Shown piece by piece: positions 35,934-51,400 of a stretch of 64,000 nt of DNA. The position numbers and the translations under genes were made by a program. The DNA lies in assembly GCF_003255815.1 (NCBI RefSeq), contig NC_037680.1:20073825-20137824 (forward strand). Direction: 5' to 3'. Each line of letters starts with the position of its first letter. Position 1 is the stretch's first letter. The stretch comes from Theropithecus gelada (lineage: Eukaryota > Chordata > Mammalia > Primates > Cercopithecidae). Below the pieces are notes generated by a model. That model had not been told where the DNA came from and searched no databases. It saw only the letters and a list, made by a program, of their open reading frames with translations.

Positions 35934-37316
35934 AGTGCTAAAAAATTGTATACCTGTATATCAAATATTGCTTCTGGGCTACAAACCTGTACACAACATG
36001 TTATGGTACTGAATACTGTAAACAATTATAACACAATGATAATAGCATTTCTGTATCTGAACATACACAAGGTACAGTAAAAATACATTACCATTACCTT
36101 ATAGGACCATCACCATACGTGCAGTCCATCATTGACTGAACCATCTCTATGCCACATATGACTATACTTACCTATAAATGTGTCAAACTTTAAAGAGAAT
36201 GCAACACTAGCAATACAATAGGTAATATAATCGCAGGGTCATATTACTCTATGTTGCAGTTTGTTCAAAGTATCAATAAATAACATTTGGATTATATCAG
36301 AAGATTTTACTGAAACATTAAAAATAGCGAGCTTTTAATTACCTAGAGCCATACAATAAGAGAATAAAATGATTAAAGTGCAAATACCAGCAGTGTGATT
36401 AAAGTGACAGACTAGGTTGTAATACTGTGAGCCTCAGAGGTTGGATGTGCTATGTGGAGGATAATAAGACGTGAGAAAAAAACTCTAAAATGCTCCTTCA
36501 TGCAATAAATATTCAATACATTACCACAGGTTATCATTGAGTGCCCACTGATCAGAAAAAATGACCTAAAGTATATTCTCATTTCATTATCTTGAAAAAT
36601 AAATTTAATTCACTGTGTTTATAACAAATTTAAAAATACATATGAAAGCCAAGAAAGCTAATAATTCATGCTACAGTATCAATTGCTGAACTCAGAGGGT
36701 AATTAAGCCTAATACAGAGTTTTTTTTAATAGGAAATGCATAAATGCTTTAAGCAGCTTCCATATCAGGTCATGTTTATTCCACGATCATGGAATAAAAA
36801 TGCAATGCTTCATAGAATGAATAGTTATTCTATGTTGTACACATTCTGTACAGGATGAAATAGTATATTTAATATTTTAGGAGCATTCAAATTCTGGAAA
36901 ATTAGAATTAATTCAGTATATTTTGAGAAATATATAAAGAATTTAAGCAGTAGGAAATAAGGAATTACTGACAACATATTGAAATGTTGAAATTATATGC
37001 TAAATATATTCTTTAATTCAGTGGTTTGCCTCATACCATTCTAAATGAATATGAAATTTAAGTACTTAAAAATAAATTAGCATTATTCAAACTTTGAAAT
37101 ATATTTATTTTCTGTTAATACTACATATTGAGAGGAATTGGTTATTTGTTCTGTCATAATAGAAATCCAAAATCTAAATTAATTTGAATAATTCCGTATC
37201 TCTCCTCTGAAGGGCTTAGATCTTTTTTATTTTAATAGTGACCCAACATATTTTTGAATTTCATTAATATGTTCCAGACAGAGCTCATATGATAGTATTT
37301 TTTGAAGTTCCGAGAA

Positions 37317-37382
37317 CTAGAAAAATATTTTATGTAAAAATATCCTCTTTAAAATATGTTTTAATGACTACTTTTCAAACAC
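37317..37382 (+). repeat. 66-bp dispersed duplicate, copy B
   Basis: Same orientation as copy A and about 1.45 kb away. The flanks of the two copies do not match beyond the segment. Confidence 0.9.
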
Positions 37383-39109
37383 GGACCTATATATTAATTA
37401 AAATCATTAACATATTAATAGCTGTTGTTAATGAAAAATTAGAATCAATCCCAGAGCTAGTTACTTTACATATATATTATATTTTTTTCAATTTTTAAAA
37501 TAAAATTACAAGGAAGGTTTTTTCTCATTTACAGGTAGGAAAACTGAATATCTGAGCAACTAAATGACTCTTCCAATATGTAGAAATAGGAAATAATTCT
37601 TATTAAATTATCATTTATTTCCTGATAATCATTATGATTATATTTATTTATAAATAATTAGAAATAAGATTTTCTCTAAAATTGTGTTCTCAAACACTAA
37701 CTTATTTATATATATTAAAATAAAATTAGATCAGAAAAGACACACTAAATATAATATACCAAAACCAACAAAAGTCTGTTACTTTTAGGAAGCAGATAGT
37801 TTTTAAAAATCAAAGATGCAAGGAATGCAAATGAATAATAGTTTTCAATATCTAGTTGAAGATGGATGTTTGGCTTCATCAAAAACTTTGTCTTTTTTTT
37901 CCCCAATCTTGTATCTTCCAGAAGCAAAATTATTCTCCACCTTACAAATAGTGCACGGCATAGAGTGTGTTTGATAAACATTAGTTAAATAAATAAGTGG
38001 TGAATGCAACTTTTAGTTAGTAGTTTGAATGACAAGAACAATCATTTGGAGTGCAGGCACAGGTATAAGTTTGTGGATAGATAGAACTTCCAAAGAATGG
38101 TAGTAAAGACACAAATAATATGTGAAAACATTTCACAAGCCTATATTAACATCTTAATGTTTTTAGACATTAGCAGTTTAACTTTTGTTAATAAAGTATC
38201 TTTTTTTTTTGAGCAAATGAGAGAATATAAAAACCAGCACAAAGGAATTCCATTGTTTCAGGCTTTCTTTAATCTGAATTTTCTTGAAAATTGAATAAAG
38301 AAAACTTGTTTTCTATATATGTCCTGGACTCTTGACTTCTCAATGTCTTATCATAGGCAAAGTGAGAAATCTCTGAAGTTAATATAAAATATGTAAAACT
38401 ATGGAGATTCTCTCTTTTTTTTCCTAACTAATGTAGGGATATTCGAGCTTGTAGTTTAGAAGGGGCAGTAGATATCTCATGTATTCCAAAAGTTAGATAA
38501 AGGCTAAGAGAGTGAGATCCCAAGGCCAGATGAATTATGCATTTAATCTAGTATAATTTCAGAAGAATTGATTTTGAACGATGTCAATCAATCTGAGGCA
38601 AGGATTAAATGTTTCTTACTTTTTCTTTCTTTCAAAATCAGATGCTCATTGAAGACTGTGTTTCTATTTGACTTGCTCTGAAGCCACTTACATAAGTGTG
38701 TGTGTATAACTATATTAAGAGACTCCTTAAATTTTGTTTTTTTGGTTTTTTTTGTGAATATCTCAAAAATGGGAGATTTAAAAAGAAAGAAAAAATTTGT
38801 GATGATGGTCCCATCACCAAATCGAAAGGTTTTTATTAAACCTATAAAATAATGTGATTAATAAATATGTCATACATTCAATAAAAACTGCTATGTCTCT
38901 TATATTAGTCCTGTATAACCTAAAATCTCTAAATCCTGGATCTATAAAAGCAGTCAAGGGAAGTTTTATATTAAAAATATACATTTGAATACAAAACTCA
39001 TCAGTGATAAAATTATAATGACCAAAGAAGATTCACATTCCTTTTCTTCTATCTAAAAGTATAGAAGATATATAATTTTGGAAATTAAATTGGCCACACA
39101 AATTAAACA

Positions 39110-39310
39110 CAGAAAAATACTTTCTGGTCAAATGAATCTGAATCTGAATCTCAGTTTAATCCCTGGCTCACTGTGTTTCTTGAGGGCCAATGGCTACGTC
39201 TGTCTGATCCTTGGGTTTCTCATACATAAAATATAAATCAATAGTATCTATTTTAGATATATGTTGTGACAATTAAATAACAATGCTTAATCCACTTCCC
39301 AGTTTTAATA
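39110..39310 (+). mobile_element. MIR-like old SINE
   Basis: 'gtttctcatacataaaatat' followed by 'gtgacaattaaataacaatg' and a 'cttaatccacttcccag' end fit a diverged MIR. Confidence 0.45.
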
Positions 39311-39749
39311 GTTACAGCTATTTCTTAGTTAATAAATGTATTCTATTTGTCATAAAATAATAGGATACATTTAATCAACCCTTATTAAAATATTACTTAG
39401 TTTTGATTATCTCATTCCCCACAATGTACAAAAAATCAAAGTGTGCTTTTGAACCTAGAAAATGAAAAGGAAAGACTATTATTTTACACAATTGTTGCTC
39501 TTTATATGCGGAATAGCAGAAGAAAGCTTTAAAAACTTGTTCCAGATATCTAATGTTAATGAAAAAGGAAAGCTTATAAATTTTACCAGAAGAAATGACA
39601 GTAGTATCTGAGAAAAACATCCTGACACTAAATCCCTAAGAATTACTTAAGAATTCTTTCCTAGAGGTACCTTTCTGTTTAGTATGTTATGTATTTATAT
39701 CTACCTTCCTGAAATTCGCTGGTATATTCCAAGTAACTTGACAAGTCTT

Positions 39750-40041
39750 TTTTGTTCTAGACAGAGTTTTGCTCTGTCACCCAGGCTGCAGTGCGTTGGC
39801 ACATTTTCGGCTCAATGCAACCTCAGCCTCCCAAATTCAAGCCATTCTCCTGCCACAGCTTCCCGAGTAGCTAGGATTACAGGCTCCCACCTCTGCCCCT
39901 GGCTAATTTTTTGTATTTTTAGTAGTGATGGGGTTTCACCATGCTGTTCAGGCTGGTCTCAAACTCCTGACCTCAGGTAATCCACCCACCTCAGCCTGCC
40001 AAAGTGCTGGGATTACAGGTGTTAGCCACTGTGCCTGGCTG
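39750..40041 (-). mobile_element. Alu (AluS-like), antisense
   Basis: It starts 'tagacagagttttgctctgt' and ends 'tagccactgtgcctggct'. It has only a short T-rich tail. Confidence 0.9.
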
Positions 40042-40175
40042 TTGACAAGTCTCTTCTAATGTGAGGAGTAAGGGGGCATCTGATTAGTTGACTAATGTTC
40101 TGACAATGAGTCTAAAATATTTAGATATCTCATTATTAGCATTCCCGAATATTTTTCATGATGTTCTTGTCAGGT

Positions 40176-40323
40176 GGAGTGTGTGTGTGTGTGTGTGTGT
40201 GTATTAATACTATCTATTCATACGTACAAAAACTATATATAAATATATATAGTTTATATATACTATATATAAATAAAGTCATATAGTTTGTACTCTCTCA
40301 GAGAGAGAGAGAGAGAGAGAGAC
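40176..40323. repeat. Compound microsatellite: TG, TA-rich, GA
   Basis: A TG run (40178-40202) is followed by a TA-rich stretch with imperfect inverted repeats ('aaactatatata...tatatatagttt') and a GA run (40301-40323). Confidence 0.9.
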
Positions 40324-42748
40324 TCTAAGGTTATATAAGATTAGTTTCTTTTATTCCATTAAGAAAAGGAGATATGTACTACTTAGAGATTTGGTTTTCT
40401 ATTCAATTGCTAAATTTTATCCATAGGGGAAAAAAGAAAAACGGTCTAACAGGACAATATTAAACCAACATTTATGGGACATGGATCATCTATTTTCAAA
40501 TATTTATTAATATCTGATGTTCAAAAGATGTAAAGAGTAACACCATTGGGAGAAAATTATAGTAAGACAAACTGCCCACATCTGGACATCTGAATGTATT
40601 TTGCTTTATAATTCAGCTACTTTGACCAATGTAGTAAAATACACTAAAAATTTAGAACTCAAGTAGATTATCTAATATCAATGTCCCTTGAGAGAGTTAA
40701 CAGTATTAACCAGGAATCCTTTCCATATTGTATTGCTTGATCAAACATACAGTTAAGTACTAGGTAATCCTTAGCTATATGAAGAAGTGGTAGAAAACTA
40801 AAATCAATTGATTAATTCAACTAAGTTAATAAAAATTATCAATCAATTATTCTCAGTACGTTCACTCAGTAAGACAAAACATTATGGTTTCTACAATAAA
40901 AATTGAAAAAGAATTTAGTAATTAGAGCTCAGTTTTTATTTTAATGTCCTGTCAATTAAAATGGGGAAAAACACTTTTAAAAGACCATTTTCCATCTAAG
41001 GAATAACATTGTACTATTATACATCAATGGCACCTTTCAGAACACCAAAAATATTATCTATCAGAGTTATGTACTTCATTGTATATTATTATGCTGCACT
41101 ATTCCATTGAATATTTATTTAAAACGTAACTTTAAAAACAAATGCCTTTTATTAGAGAAATTATTAGGCAAGTTACGTATCATAATTTGTTTGTCAGGCA
41201 CAGTGCTATGGAAGTTTTGCTTTTCAATAACAAATAGCTATTTAACCATCATGGAAATGTCATGAAGAAGGTATTTCTTATTTTTGTTAAATCTTTCATC
41301 ATGAGTCCAAAGTTTTGAAAGGAGAAGTTGTTAGGACCCAGATCTAAGCCCAGGGCATTTTTCACTACATGTGTTGCATTTAGTTAAACAACTCACTAAA
41401 GCAACTGGAAGCTTTAAGAATCTGAAGATGGTAAAAATGTTATGGACTTTGGTGAGGGAAATTCAGCAATGACATTCAAGAGGAACAATTCTAAAGAGAA
41501 GGGAAATGGAAAATGTGATTGTATATTGATTGGACTGTGAAGTGAGAGAGAAGTATAATCCTGAAAAGCAGATCTTTCACAATATGAAAAGGATTGTTTC
41601 TATTCATATCCTGGGCTCTTGTTCAGTGTAGGCAAACTATGGCAGTGTGGTGGGGGTGCAGGGTTTATATGAATATAGCAAAATATTACTTTTTAATCTA
41701 TCCAGGCAATTATTTCCATTCCTCATTTCTTGTCCATAGCTATGGCTTGTGCCATCCACATAATTTTAGTTTTATTCTTTTAAAAGATAATTTTATCTTT
41801 TATCAGCTATTGATATTTCTCATTTATACATTTCCATTATTTTATACAATTGCATTTGTATTCCACTGAAGCAATGTTAATACAATGAGAAAAAACTGAA
41901 GCTTTATTGCTCTAGGATCACTGTTCTAGCTGAAGTATCTTAAAACACTCTGTTGCTAGGTAATTTCCTATTGATAGCATATGTGTTAGGAAATTCATAA
42001 TATAATTTATTCATCTTAAATGTATTGAACTGCATGTTCATTAAATTTTTACAAGGATATCCCTATTAAAAAAAGGAAAAATGATTATTTAGACTCACAA
42101 AATCCTACCACATAATGTACTAAACTGTTTTCTTTGTTCAGTACCTAAATTCTGAGTAATGCTATGTGCAGATGTCCTAATAAGTATTAATAACTCACAC
42201 AAATAAAACATATTACCTGATTTTAAGAAGACACAAATATTGTGATAGATGGTTTTACTTTTGTGTCATCTAAAATAATTATGTGTTCCTTAAATTGCAT
42301 TGAAACTAACCAGATAAACATACTAAGATACTTCTTAAAATAACATTTTTCTTGTATAATGCATCTTCAATTTTCAATAGTTTTCTTTTCAAACTAAGGA
42401 AGTTCTCACATTTAACCATTCTTACTCTTTAAAAACATTAAGATAATCGTTTTACTTTAAATAACTAACACAGCTTTCTTCAATGAAAATCACATGAAGA
42501 AAAGGAAACACTTGGAGAAAACCTTAAACCTCACTTATAGAGAATTCCCAGGGATAATCACTCAGGCTATTTAGAACAACAAAAAGTAAATTTCTATGAT
42601 AACAAAGTCAGATTTGATTGACTTTGGAGCAAATTTGACATCTTTTTTCATAAAACTGTAGCAATGCTGTCAAGATAAACTTTTTAAAACTACTGCGAAG
42701 TATTATTATATGTGAATCTCAAAAGCATTTTTATTTGTTTTTTAATAC

Positions 42749-42938
42749 CTTGTTGCTTTCGTGGATCATAAATCTGAAGCCCAAATAGGGGTGGTCTTTC
42801 ATGCCTCAGCAATGTCACCTCACTCGTTATCAAATCGAGTTGAAAAATGGAACCATTCATATAATCTGTCCAGAACACATAATTTCCATGGTGCGACAGT
42901 CCAAAAGGGTGGTTCAGCTCTCTCCCACTGTAAACAAT
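42749..42938 (-). CDS. LRP1B: LRP1B internal exon, last propeller blades
   Basis: This 190-nt exon starts in phase 0 (IVYSGRELNHPFGLSHHGNY) and finishes the YWTD propeller with VFWTDYMNGS, FQLDLITSEVTLLRHERPP and LFGLQIYDPRKQQ. It ends with the single base G of a glycine codon (phase 1). The ELNHPFGLSHHGNY block and the ERPPLF...IYD block match the last two blades of LRP1 propeller 2 in order and spacing. NGS is a potential N-glycosylation site. The splice signals are an acceptor ttttacag and a donor GTATTA. The three propeller exons together are 591 nt, a multiple of three, although none is a multiple of three alone. Confidence 0.94.
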
Positions 42939-45050
<2,112 letters not shown>

Positions 45051-46573
45051 TTAAAAATGCATACGTGTTATTACAACCAACCACAGTATAAACACTTCCT
45101 CAGATTTGACAGTTTCATAAATTCTAGTTTCATTCTGATTTGTCCTCTTATCTAAGTGTTTATCTGTCAAAGAGGGGGCAGCTGTGAAGTTTTAAGGAAA
45201 GCAAAGATTTGTTTGGTAGAAGTGTGCATTTACACTTATTACAGAAAAGCCAACTGCCACCACTATCGCACTTACTGGCTTCACGCATTAATGAATCTGA
45301 CAGTAAGTGCCAAATAGCTATTTTTGGGAGGTGTTGATACCAAGTATAGGAAATGATTTTCTGGGTCATTACTATTTTAAATGTTGTCCACCTCAAAAAG
45401 TATATCATCAATTACATGATTAAAAAGCAGATTGACTGACATGAGAATCCATGGCACAGTTAATGATCTACTCCAGACTTTAGTTAATCTCAGATGAATT
45501 ATTATTTTTTAGGACAGGTAATTGAACTGCCTTTGTTCTAAAGGGCGTAGTCATACTGAGTTTGTTTGGCTAGGTCTGATTTGTCTTCCTGATGCAAATA
45601 ATCTATGTTTTATTGCTGCTTATTATTACCCTAAAATCTACAGAAGATGATTTATCTGCACATAAGTTTAGTAATAGCAAGTTGACTGACCTTGAGATTT
45701 TGAGCTTTAATTTCTATCTCAAACAAAAGCATCTGCCTTTAAAAACAAATTTTTTGTATAAGCTCTAACAGTAGGAGAGGGGGCCTTGAACGAATGTTCC
45801 AATTCCCTCATGAATGAGGTTAAAACCCACCACATGGGTTGTTTTAGGGTCATGTGAAAGTTCTTGAGTTTATTAATTAAAGTGTAGGTTTAATCCAGTC
45901 ATCTCATATACAACTTTATAAAGTCTCAAATCTTTTCTAAGCTGCTGACCCTTGAAATACCCTTATTAGATCCCCTGCCTCCCCCATTTTGTAGACCCTA
46001 AGAATTTCTAAGTGCATTTGGAAAAAGTCTGTCACCATGACAAAAAATCCTACTGTGATCTAAACTGGCCGACTTGGGAAAACTGAGGATGAACACATTA
46101 CCCATTATTTCAAACCAATTAAGCTCTTTTTAAATTCTCTTAACGGTTTCCAATTATGTTGATATGCCTTTTCAGACCCAAGGAAGTATATTGAGACTGT
46201 TGAATTGTATTAATCCTAGAAATAAACATGGAAATATTTATATCTTGTGTCTTGTACTTCCTTAAAGTGATTTTTGAATTAGGACAACTTAGTAACAAAA
46301 AGGTTAGTCATTCTGTTTGCTCTAATTCTATGTTAGTTAGGTATAACTACTTGACATCAGCTATATAAATGAACTATACAAAGGCGAAACATGCAATCTT
46401 TTCATCTCTATTGATATTTTCCTGAAATATTTTTATATAAAGTTGATCAATGCAGTTTTACTTTTGCTAATTTATGACTTATTAATATTGCAGTTATCTT
46501 ACCCTACAGCTTCTATTTTTGATCATGGCAATACATTTTTTTCTGTGACCCAAATCACACATACATGTGCCTG

Positions 46574-46605
46574 TGTGTGCACACGCACACACACACACAC
46601 ACACG
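46574..46605. repeat. CA microsatellite
   Basis: CA repeats with one CG interruption near the start. Confidence 0.9.
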
Positions 46606-46756
46606 AAATAAATCTGGATATTCTAAATATACTGCATATTCTTTAACTATTTGAAAAAAGAAATTGTTCACCAACTGACCCATCACTTAAAATTATTTTT
46701 ATTTAAACAAAATACAAGAAAATTATTTTTCTAAGTAATGCCAATCTGAGAGAGGT

Positions 46757-46808
46757 TATATATACATACATACATATATGTGTGTGTGTGTGTGTGTGTG
46801 TATATATG
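46757..46808. repeat. TA/CATA/TG microsatellite
   Basis: TATA, then TACA and CATA steps, then TG repeats, directly before an Alu. Confidence 0.9.
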
Positions 46809-46826
46809 CTTAAATGTATATTGTAG

Positions 46827-47142
46827 GCCAGGCACCATGGCTCATGTGTGTAATCCCAGCACTTTGGGAGGTTGAGGCAGGTGAATTACTTGAACCCAGG
46901 AGTTTGAGACCGATCTGAGCAACATGGCAAAACCTCATCTCTACAAAAAAATACAAACAGTAGCCAGGCATGGTAGCTTGTGCCTGTAATTCCAACTAGT
47001 CTCAAAGCTGAGGTGGGAGAATTGGTCACTTGAGCCCAGGCTATTAAGGCTGTCGTGAGCCAAGATTATACCACTGCACTGCAGCCTGGGTAACAGAGTG
47101 AGATCCTGTCTCAAAAAAATAAAAATAAGAATAAAAAATAAT
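46827..47142 (+). mobile_element. Alu, old (AluJ-like), sense
   Basis: 'ggccaggcaccatggctcat' to 'gtgagatcctgtctc' followed by a mixed A/TAAA tail. Well diverged. Confidence 0.87.
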
Positions 47143-48494
47143 ATGAAAGCTTTGCAATCAATACCAAATGATGAGAATTCTTAAACACACAAAATAGAAA
47201 TATAACCTATAAAATAAGCAGGAACTAATACAAGTATTTTTTCTAGGTGGAACTCCGAGTATTCTTCACATAAAACGTAGGTTAATCTGGCCTTCTGCTA
47301 ATACAGCAAGAAAAATTCTACCTTCTATTTCAAGCCCTGTTCGAATGTAATTATCTGATGAAGACTATCCCCAGCTTTTGTGGAGATGAGTCAAAATAAG
47401 CTCTTTCCTCTGTTTATGAATAACACTGTCTAGTTTTAAATAATATTTATTGCACTTATTCCTTGTATATAGGGACAGTTGGTAGGAAAACATTACAGGG
47501 ATGCAGATATTGTCTCAATGAAAAAAATATTCTATTAATCAGAATTGCCTTCAAATAGTTTGAAGTACGTAGATGCTACAGGTTTCTAACATAATTTGGA
47601 TGCCTATAAACTTGGAAGATGTTGAAGAGGATTTCTAAATTTGATGAGAGAGCTGGAGCTAGTGGGCTCTAAATTTTCTTCTAAATTATATGTTTATATG
47701 ACTTCCACATTTATGTCATCTCTTGGGCACAAAAAGGTCCTTTAGCTCTATCAGAAAACATTTTCTCTAACAGAATAGTGAGAAAGAAGACACTGTTTTA
47801 AGACAGAAATTTCTTTAATTTGTTTAATTTCTGTTTTAAGACAGAAATTTAAAATTAAGAAATGTCTTCATATAGATTTGGACAGTGTGGAATAAATACT
47901 CTCTTCAAAAACTAAGACTGATTTAACAGACGATTATATAATCCAAACATAAAATCACCAATATTACTTTATAATTATGCCCTATGAAAACACTTACAAT
48001 GAGTTCACTCACTCCCTACGAAGAAGCACTCTGGTTGTATGTGGAGCTCTCTCAACACAAGCAACTCTAGGAACTGCAATTTGGTGATCTCACATGGTTT
48101 ATAAGGGATTCACATGCCTCCTATACAATACATATTTTTTGTATATGTGCAGTAAAATGTAAAGAAAATCTATTTTTTGATGTCTTGAAACAATAATATG
48201 TAAGCCATGGAAGGAAAACACTCCAAAAAACTATACATGCAAAATATTCAATAAATAACATTTTTTAAGTTATAAAATACTATTAAAATTTCCATCTTCT
48301 TTGATATTTCTATAAGTACAGTTTTGCATTCAGGTAATAGCACTGAATAAAAATCTAAAGAAAACATATTGCCAAGAATTGGACTAAATATTTCATTCTA
48401 AAACAAGTAATACATACTAGAAAATAATGTCTCTATATGGAAATTATGGTGGTATCTAAAATTGTGTGATTATCACCCTAGACTAATGAAAAGC

Positions 48495-48735
48495 AGTGAA
48501 GGTTAGTGGCTAAGAGTCTAGTCATAGAGAAAGGCTCCCTGGGAATAAATGTATACCCAGTCTTTTATTAACTGAATGGTGTTTGGCAAGGCAGTTATCA
48601 TTTTCAACTTTATAAAAGAGGGATAAGAATAGCAATTCATTCAGAGGATTATTGTGAGGGTTGCAAAATAGGGTCATAGTAACCCATTTAATAAAATGCC
48701 TGACCTGCAGGAAATGTATAAAAACTTTTGCTATT
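48495..48735 (+). mobile_element. MIR SINE
   Basis: 'agtgaaggttagtggctaag' start, 'gtgtttggcaaggcagttat', 'gaggattattgtgagggttg' and 'aaaatgcctgacctgcagga' follow the MIR order. Confidence 0.75.
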
Positions 48736-49093
48736 TTTTGAATACACTAAATTTCAATTGCCTTTAAAATATAGAATTGATTGTCTAATCAAATTGATTA
48801 TTTATCTTGGTGTTGGCTGCTCAAAATACAGAATTATAGTGCTAATTTTAATAAATCAAGTAATATATCTTTGTGCAGTAATCTATTTCAGGTCAGTGTA
48901 TTCTGACATGTTTATTTAGTACATTCTCTACGACAGAAAAACCATTAAATGTGTAACTTATCAATTAAGACCATTTGTGTGGAATTTCAGCTATACATAT
49001 GAATTAAAATAAAACTGACTACTATTAACTATGTAAGAAATACATTTATCTACTATCACTTTTCTTATATAAAGCTAGTCAAATATTTCATAC

Positions 49094-49274
49094 CCATTAA
49101 TTGGATCCACCACAATTCCTCTGGGATGAGACATTTCACCCTCTAAAAGAGTCTTCCGACTCTGAGAAGCTTTTTCCAGCCTGGCCACATTAATGGTTTT
49201 CCTATGGCCATCGTTGGTCCAGTAAAGATTATTTCCAATCCAGTCCACAGCAATGCCCTCTACATTATCCAGAT
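49094..49274 (-). CDS. LRP1B: LRP1B internal exon, YWTD propeller part 1 (first of seven exons here)
   Basis: This 181-nt exon encodes beta-propeller sequence of an LDL-receptor-family endocytic receptor, an extracellular part of a type I membrane protein. The minus-strand reading begins LDNVEGIAVDWIGNNLYWTN and ends RGIVVDPING, with a YWTN variant of the YWTD signature and the typical VEGIAVDW and HPRGIVVDP strands. The acceptor is ...tatatatag and the donor is GTATGA. It enters with the last two bases of a codon (phase 1) and ends with GG, completed to glycine by the first base of the next exon. The alignment from memory follows LRP1 propeller 2 ('NVEGVAVDWMGDNLYWTD'), but the residues differ from LRP1 throughout, and very large introns also fit LRP1B. 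LRP1B is a large endocytic receptor whose human gene is often deleted in tumours. The upstream exon lies beyond 64000. Confidence 0.93.
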
Positions 49275-50939
49275 CTATATATATACATAAAAGCAAAAAC
49301 AAGAAAGAAACTGCTTTTACAATTACAGTAAAATTAGTGTTCACTACTAATATTCTACCTAATAAAAACTTTAGTTCAAAAAGGAATGAACTCTGATCCT
49401 TGAAATCTTTATGGTGTAATTTTTGCAAATGTCACTATTTTACAGAATACTTTTCAATTTTATTTTGAATGTCTTTTTATGTGAATAATAGGCTCTCTCT
49501 CAATTGTACACAATGTTAACAAATTAATCATGGTCATTAACTCAGATTTTAATTGAACCTCAATTTATTGTAATTCAGTGATCTGCAGAAAAATGGAACA
49601 TGTAAGTGATAGGAATGAAAAAGCTTGAATATAAGTGACAAATTCAGCAACATAGACTGTTCTGAAGAAAAATCCACTAGTACTGTGTCAGCATGTTCAA
49701 ACTTGTAATATGTAATCAGAGTAATCAAAATAATATGAATGTCCTCTTGCCCAAGGATGAACAGTTTCAGCAGGAGCACCAGTATGAAAGCCCAGGACAG
49801 GCTTTCATCCCAGAACTGTGTCCACAGTGAATCGCTGAAATACTTCTATTTTAGACTTACCTTACAAGGAATACTATTACAGGATTATGTGAGATATAGG
49901 CAATGATAATTCAAATGTAATAGACAAATAATAATCCTAGGAGTCCACCTAATTCACCCTTTATTTTATAAAGGGGGGTAACGAAAACTTCAAAGTGAAG
50001 GCAGTTACTTATAGTCTATTATCGTTCACGAAGCCGTAGCAATTGGATAAAAATCCAAGCCTTATGACCCACAGTGTGGAAACGCTCAAAACAGCACAGT
50101 TCCTAGGGTAACTTTCTGTAGCATCCTGTTGTTGCTTTTTGTCATTTTGTAAACCACACTTCAGCCTACAACATTACAACGACAATTCCATTCTCCTGTT
50201 GCAGGAAAAATTGCTATGAACTCCTTCTTTTCTCTCAAAACCATGGGAGTCTACTCCGACTTCCTCTTTTCCTTTTTGGCATGAGTTACAGAACTGGAAT
50301 TTACTGGACAAAAGCAATAGGTAGTATATGTTAGAGAAGGAGCTGTGTATTCTCACACTACAAGGAAATCTATATCACATTTCCCTGTATGCAGACACAA
50401 AGGATATTCACTATTATCATGTTATTTAATCATAGTCCTTCTGGCTCAGGACAAAACGTACAATTTTCCCTTATAACCCTTATTGCTAATCAACATGTGT
50501 CGTGATTCAGAATGACTGATACAAAATGTGATCTGATCTAACTGAAAATCCCATTATAGTGAATCAGATATGTTCCCAATTTCACTAAGTTATCTGCTTC
50601 ATTACTATCCAATATGAGTAATTTTCATAGGTTAATTGTGCCTGTGCTTAGAAAAAGAAGTTTAATTGCGTCTTTACTTATTGACACTTAATTTTCCTGA
50701 GCACTTTCCTATTCTTGCATAATGCAACGAGAGTAGTTATTTACTCTTTTCTATTTATTATAGTCTATAGCTGATTTCTATCTTAGTTGGTTTTCACAAA
50801 TTGAATTACATTTGAAATCTGTTCCAGTATAAAAAAGTCTTCATGCTGGATAACCCTCTTATTTTTGAAACTTTTCCTTTTAATATATCACTAGAGATTT
50901 ATTTTTTTTTTTCATATGAAGCAGTTACAATGCTGTATG

Positions 50940-51125
50940 GATGAAATTTTTGTTTCTGACACTTGGGTAAGCAAACTCAGTGAAGCATCAGGAAAGTGAA
51001 GATTATAATAGCACCTACCTTATAGGGTGATTACAAAGGACAAACTATTAATAGCTACTGCATGTAAACATTTAGCATATTTCCTGGAATACAGTAACTT
51101 CTCAGTTCATGTTAGTTTTTATTAA
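50940..51125 (+). mobile_element. MIR SINE, 3' two-thirds
   Basis: 'cacttgggtaagcaaactca', 'gcacctaccttatagggtga', 'gcatatttcctggaatacag' follow the MIR order. Confidence 0.7.
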
Positions 51126-51400
51126 CCTATCAGGATTAAAAAATATTTTATATCTCTTCTGTCTCTTTTCTTTAAGGGTACTACTTGATAGGAATATATC
51201 TTATGTTTTTTGCCTTTAAAATGCTTTTTTCTGTATTTTCTTGCATTTTTACCAGTGACTAACTTTGACTAAAAATAGTCTATAAATAAATATATGTGAT
51301 ATTCTTAAAATAATGGTTGGCACATACTAAATAATACATAAATATAATGATTATTATTCCTGTAATAATATCACTATAATTTCTGTATAATCTTTTCTTA

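Larger units (their letters stand above)
35398..36172 (+). mobile_element. DNA transposon remnant (Tigger-like), interrupted
   Basis: 'gtgcatcacttaacgatggg' and 'cttacacaaacctagatagt' precede the interruption; 'gggctacaaacctgtacaca', 'ggtacagtaaaaatac' and 'cataggaccatcacc'-type text follow it. The break (35540-35934) holds a duplicated 66-bp segment and an AluY. Family name uncertain. Confidence 0.65.
34364..42748 (-). other. LRP1B: LRP1B intron between the last propeller exon and the EGF exon
   Basis: This is an 8385-bp phase 1 intron with GTATTA donor and GCAG acceptor. It holds an antisense L1 3' end (35090-35335), a DNA transposon broken by a duplicated segment and an AluY (35398-36172), the second copy of that segment (37317-37382), a MIR-like piece (39110-39310), an antisense Alu (39750-40041) and compound microsatellites (40176-40323). 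I recognise nothing in 34370-35085, 36180-37310, 37390-39105, 39315-39745 or 40330-42745; all are A/T-rich. Confidence 0.85.
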
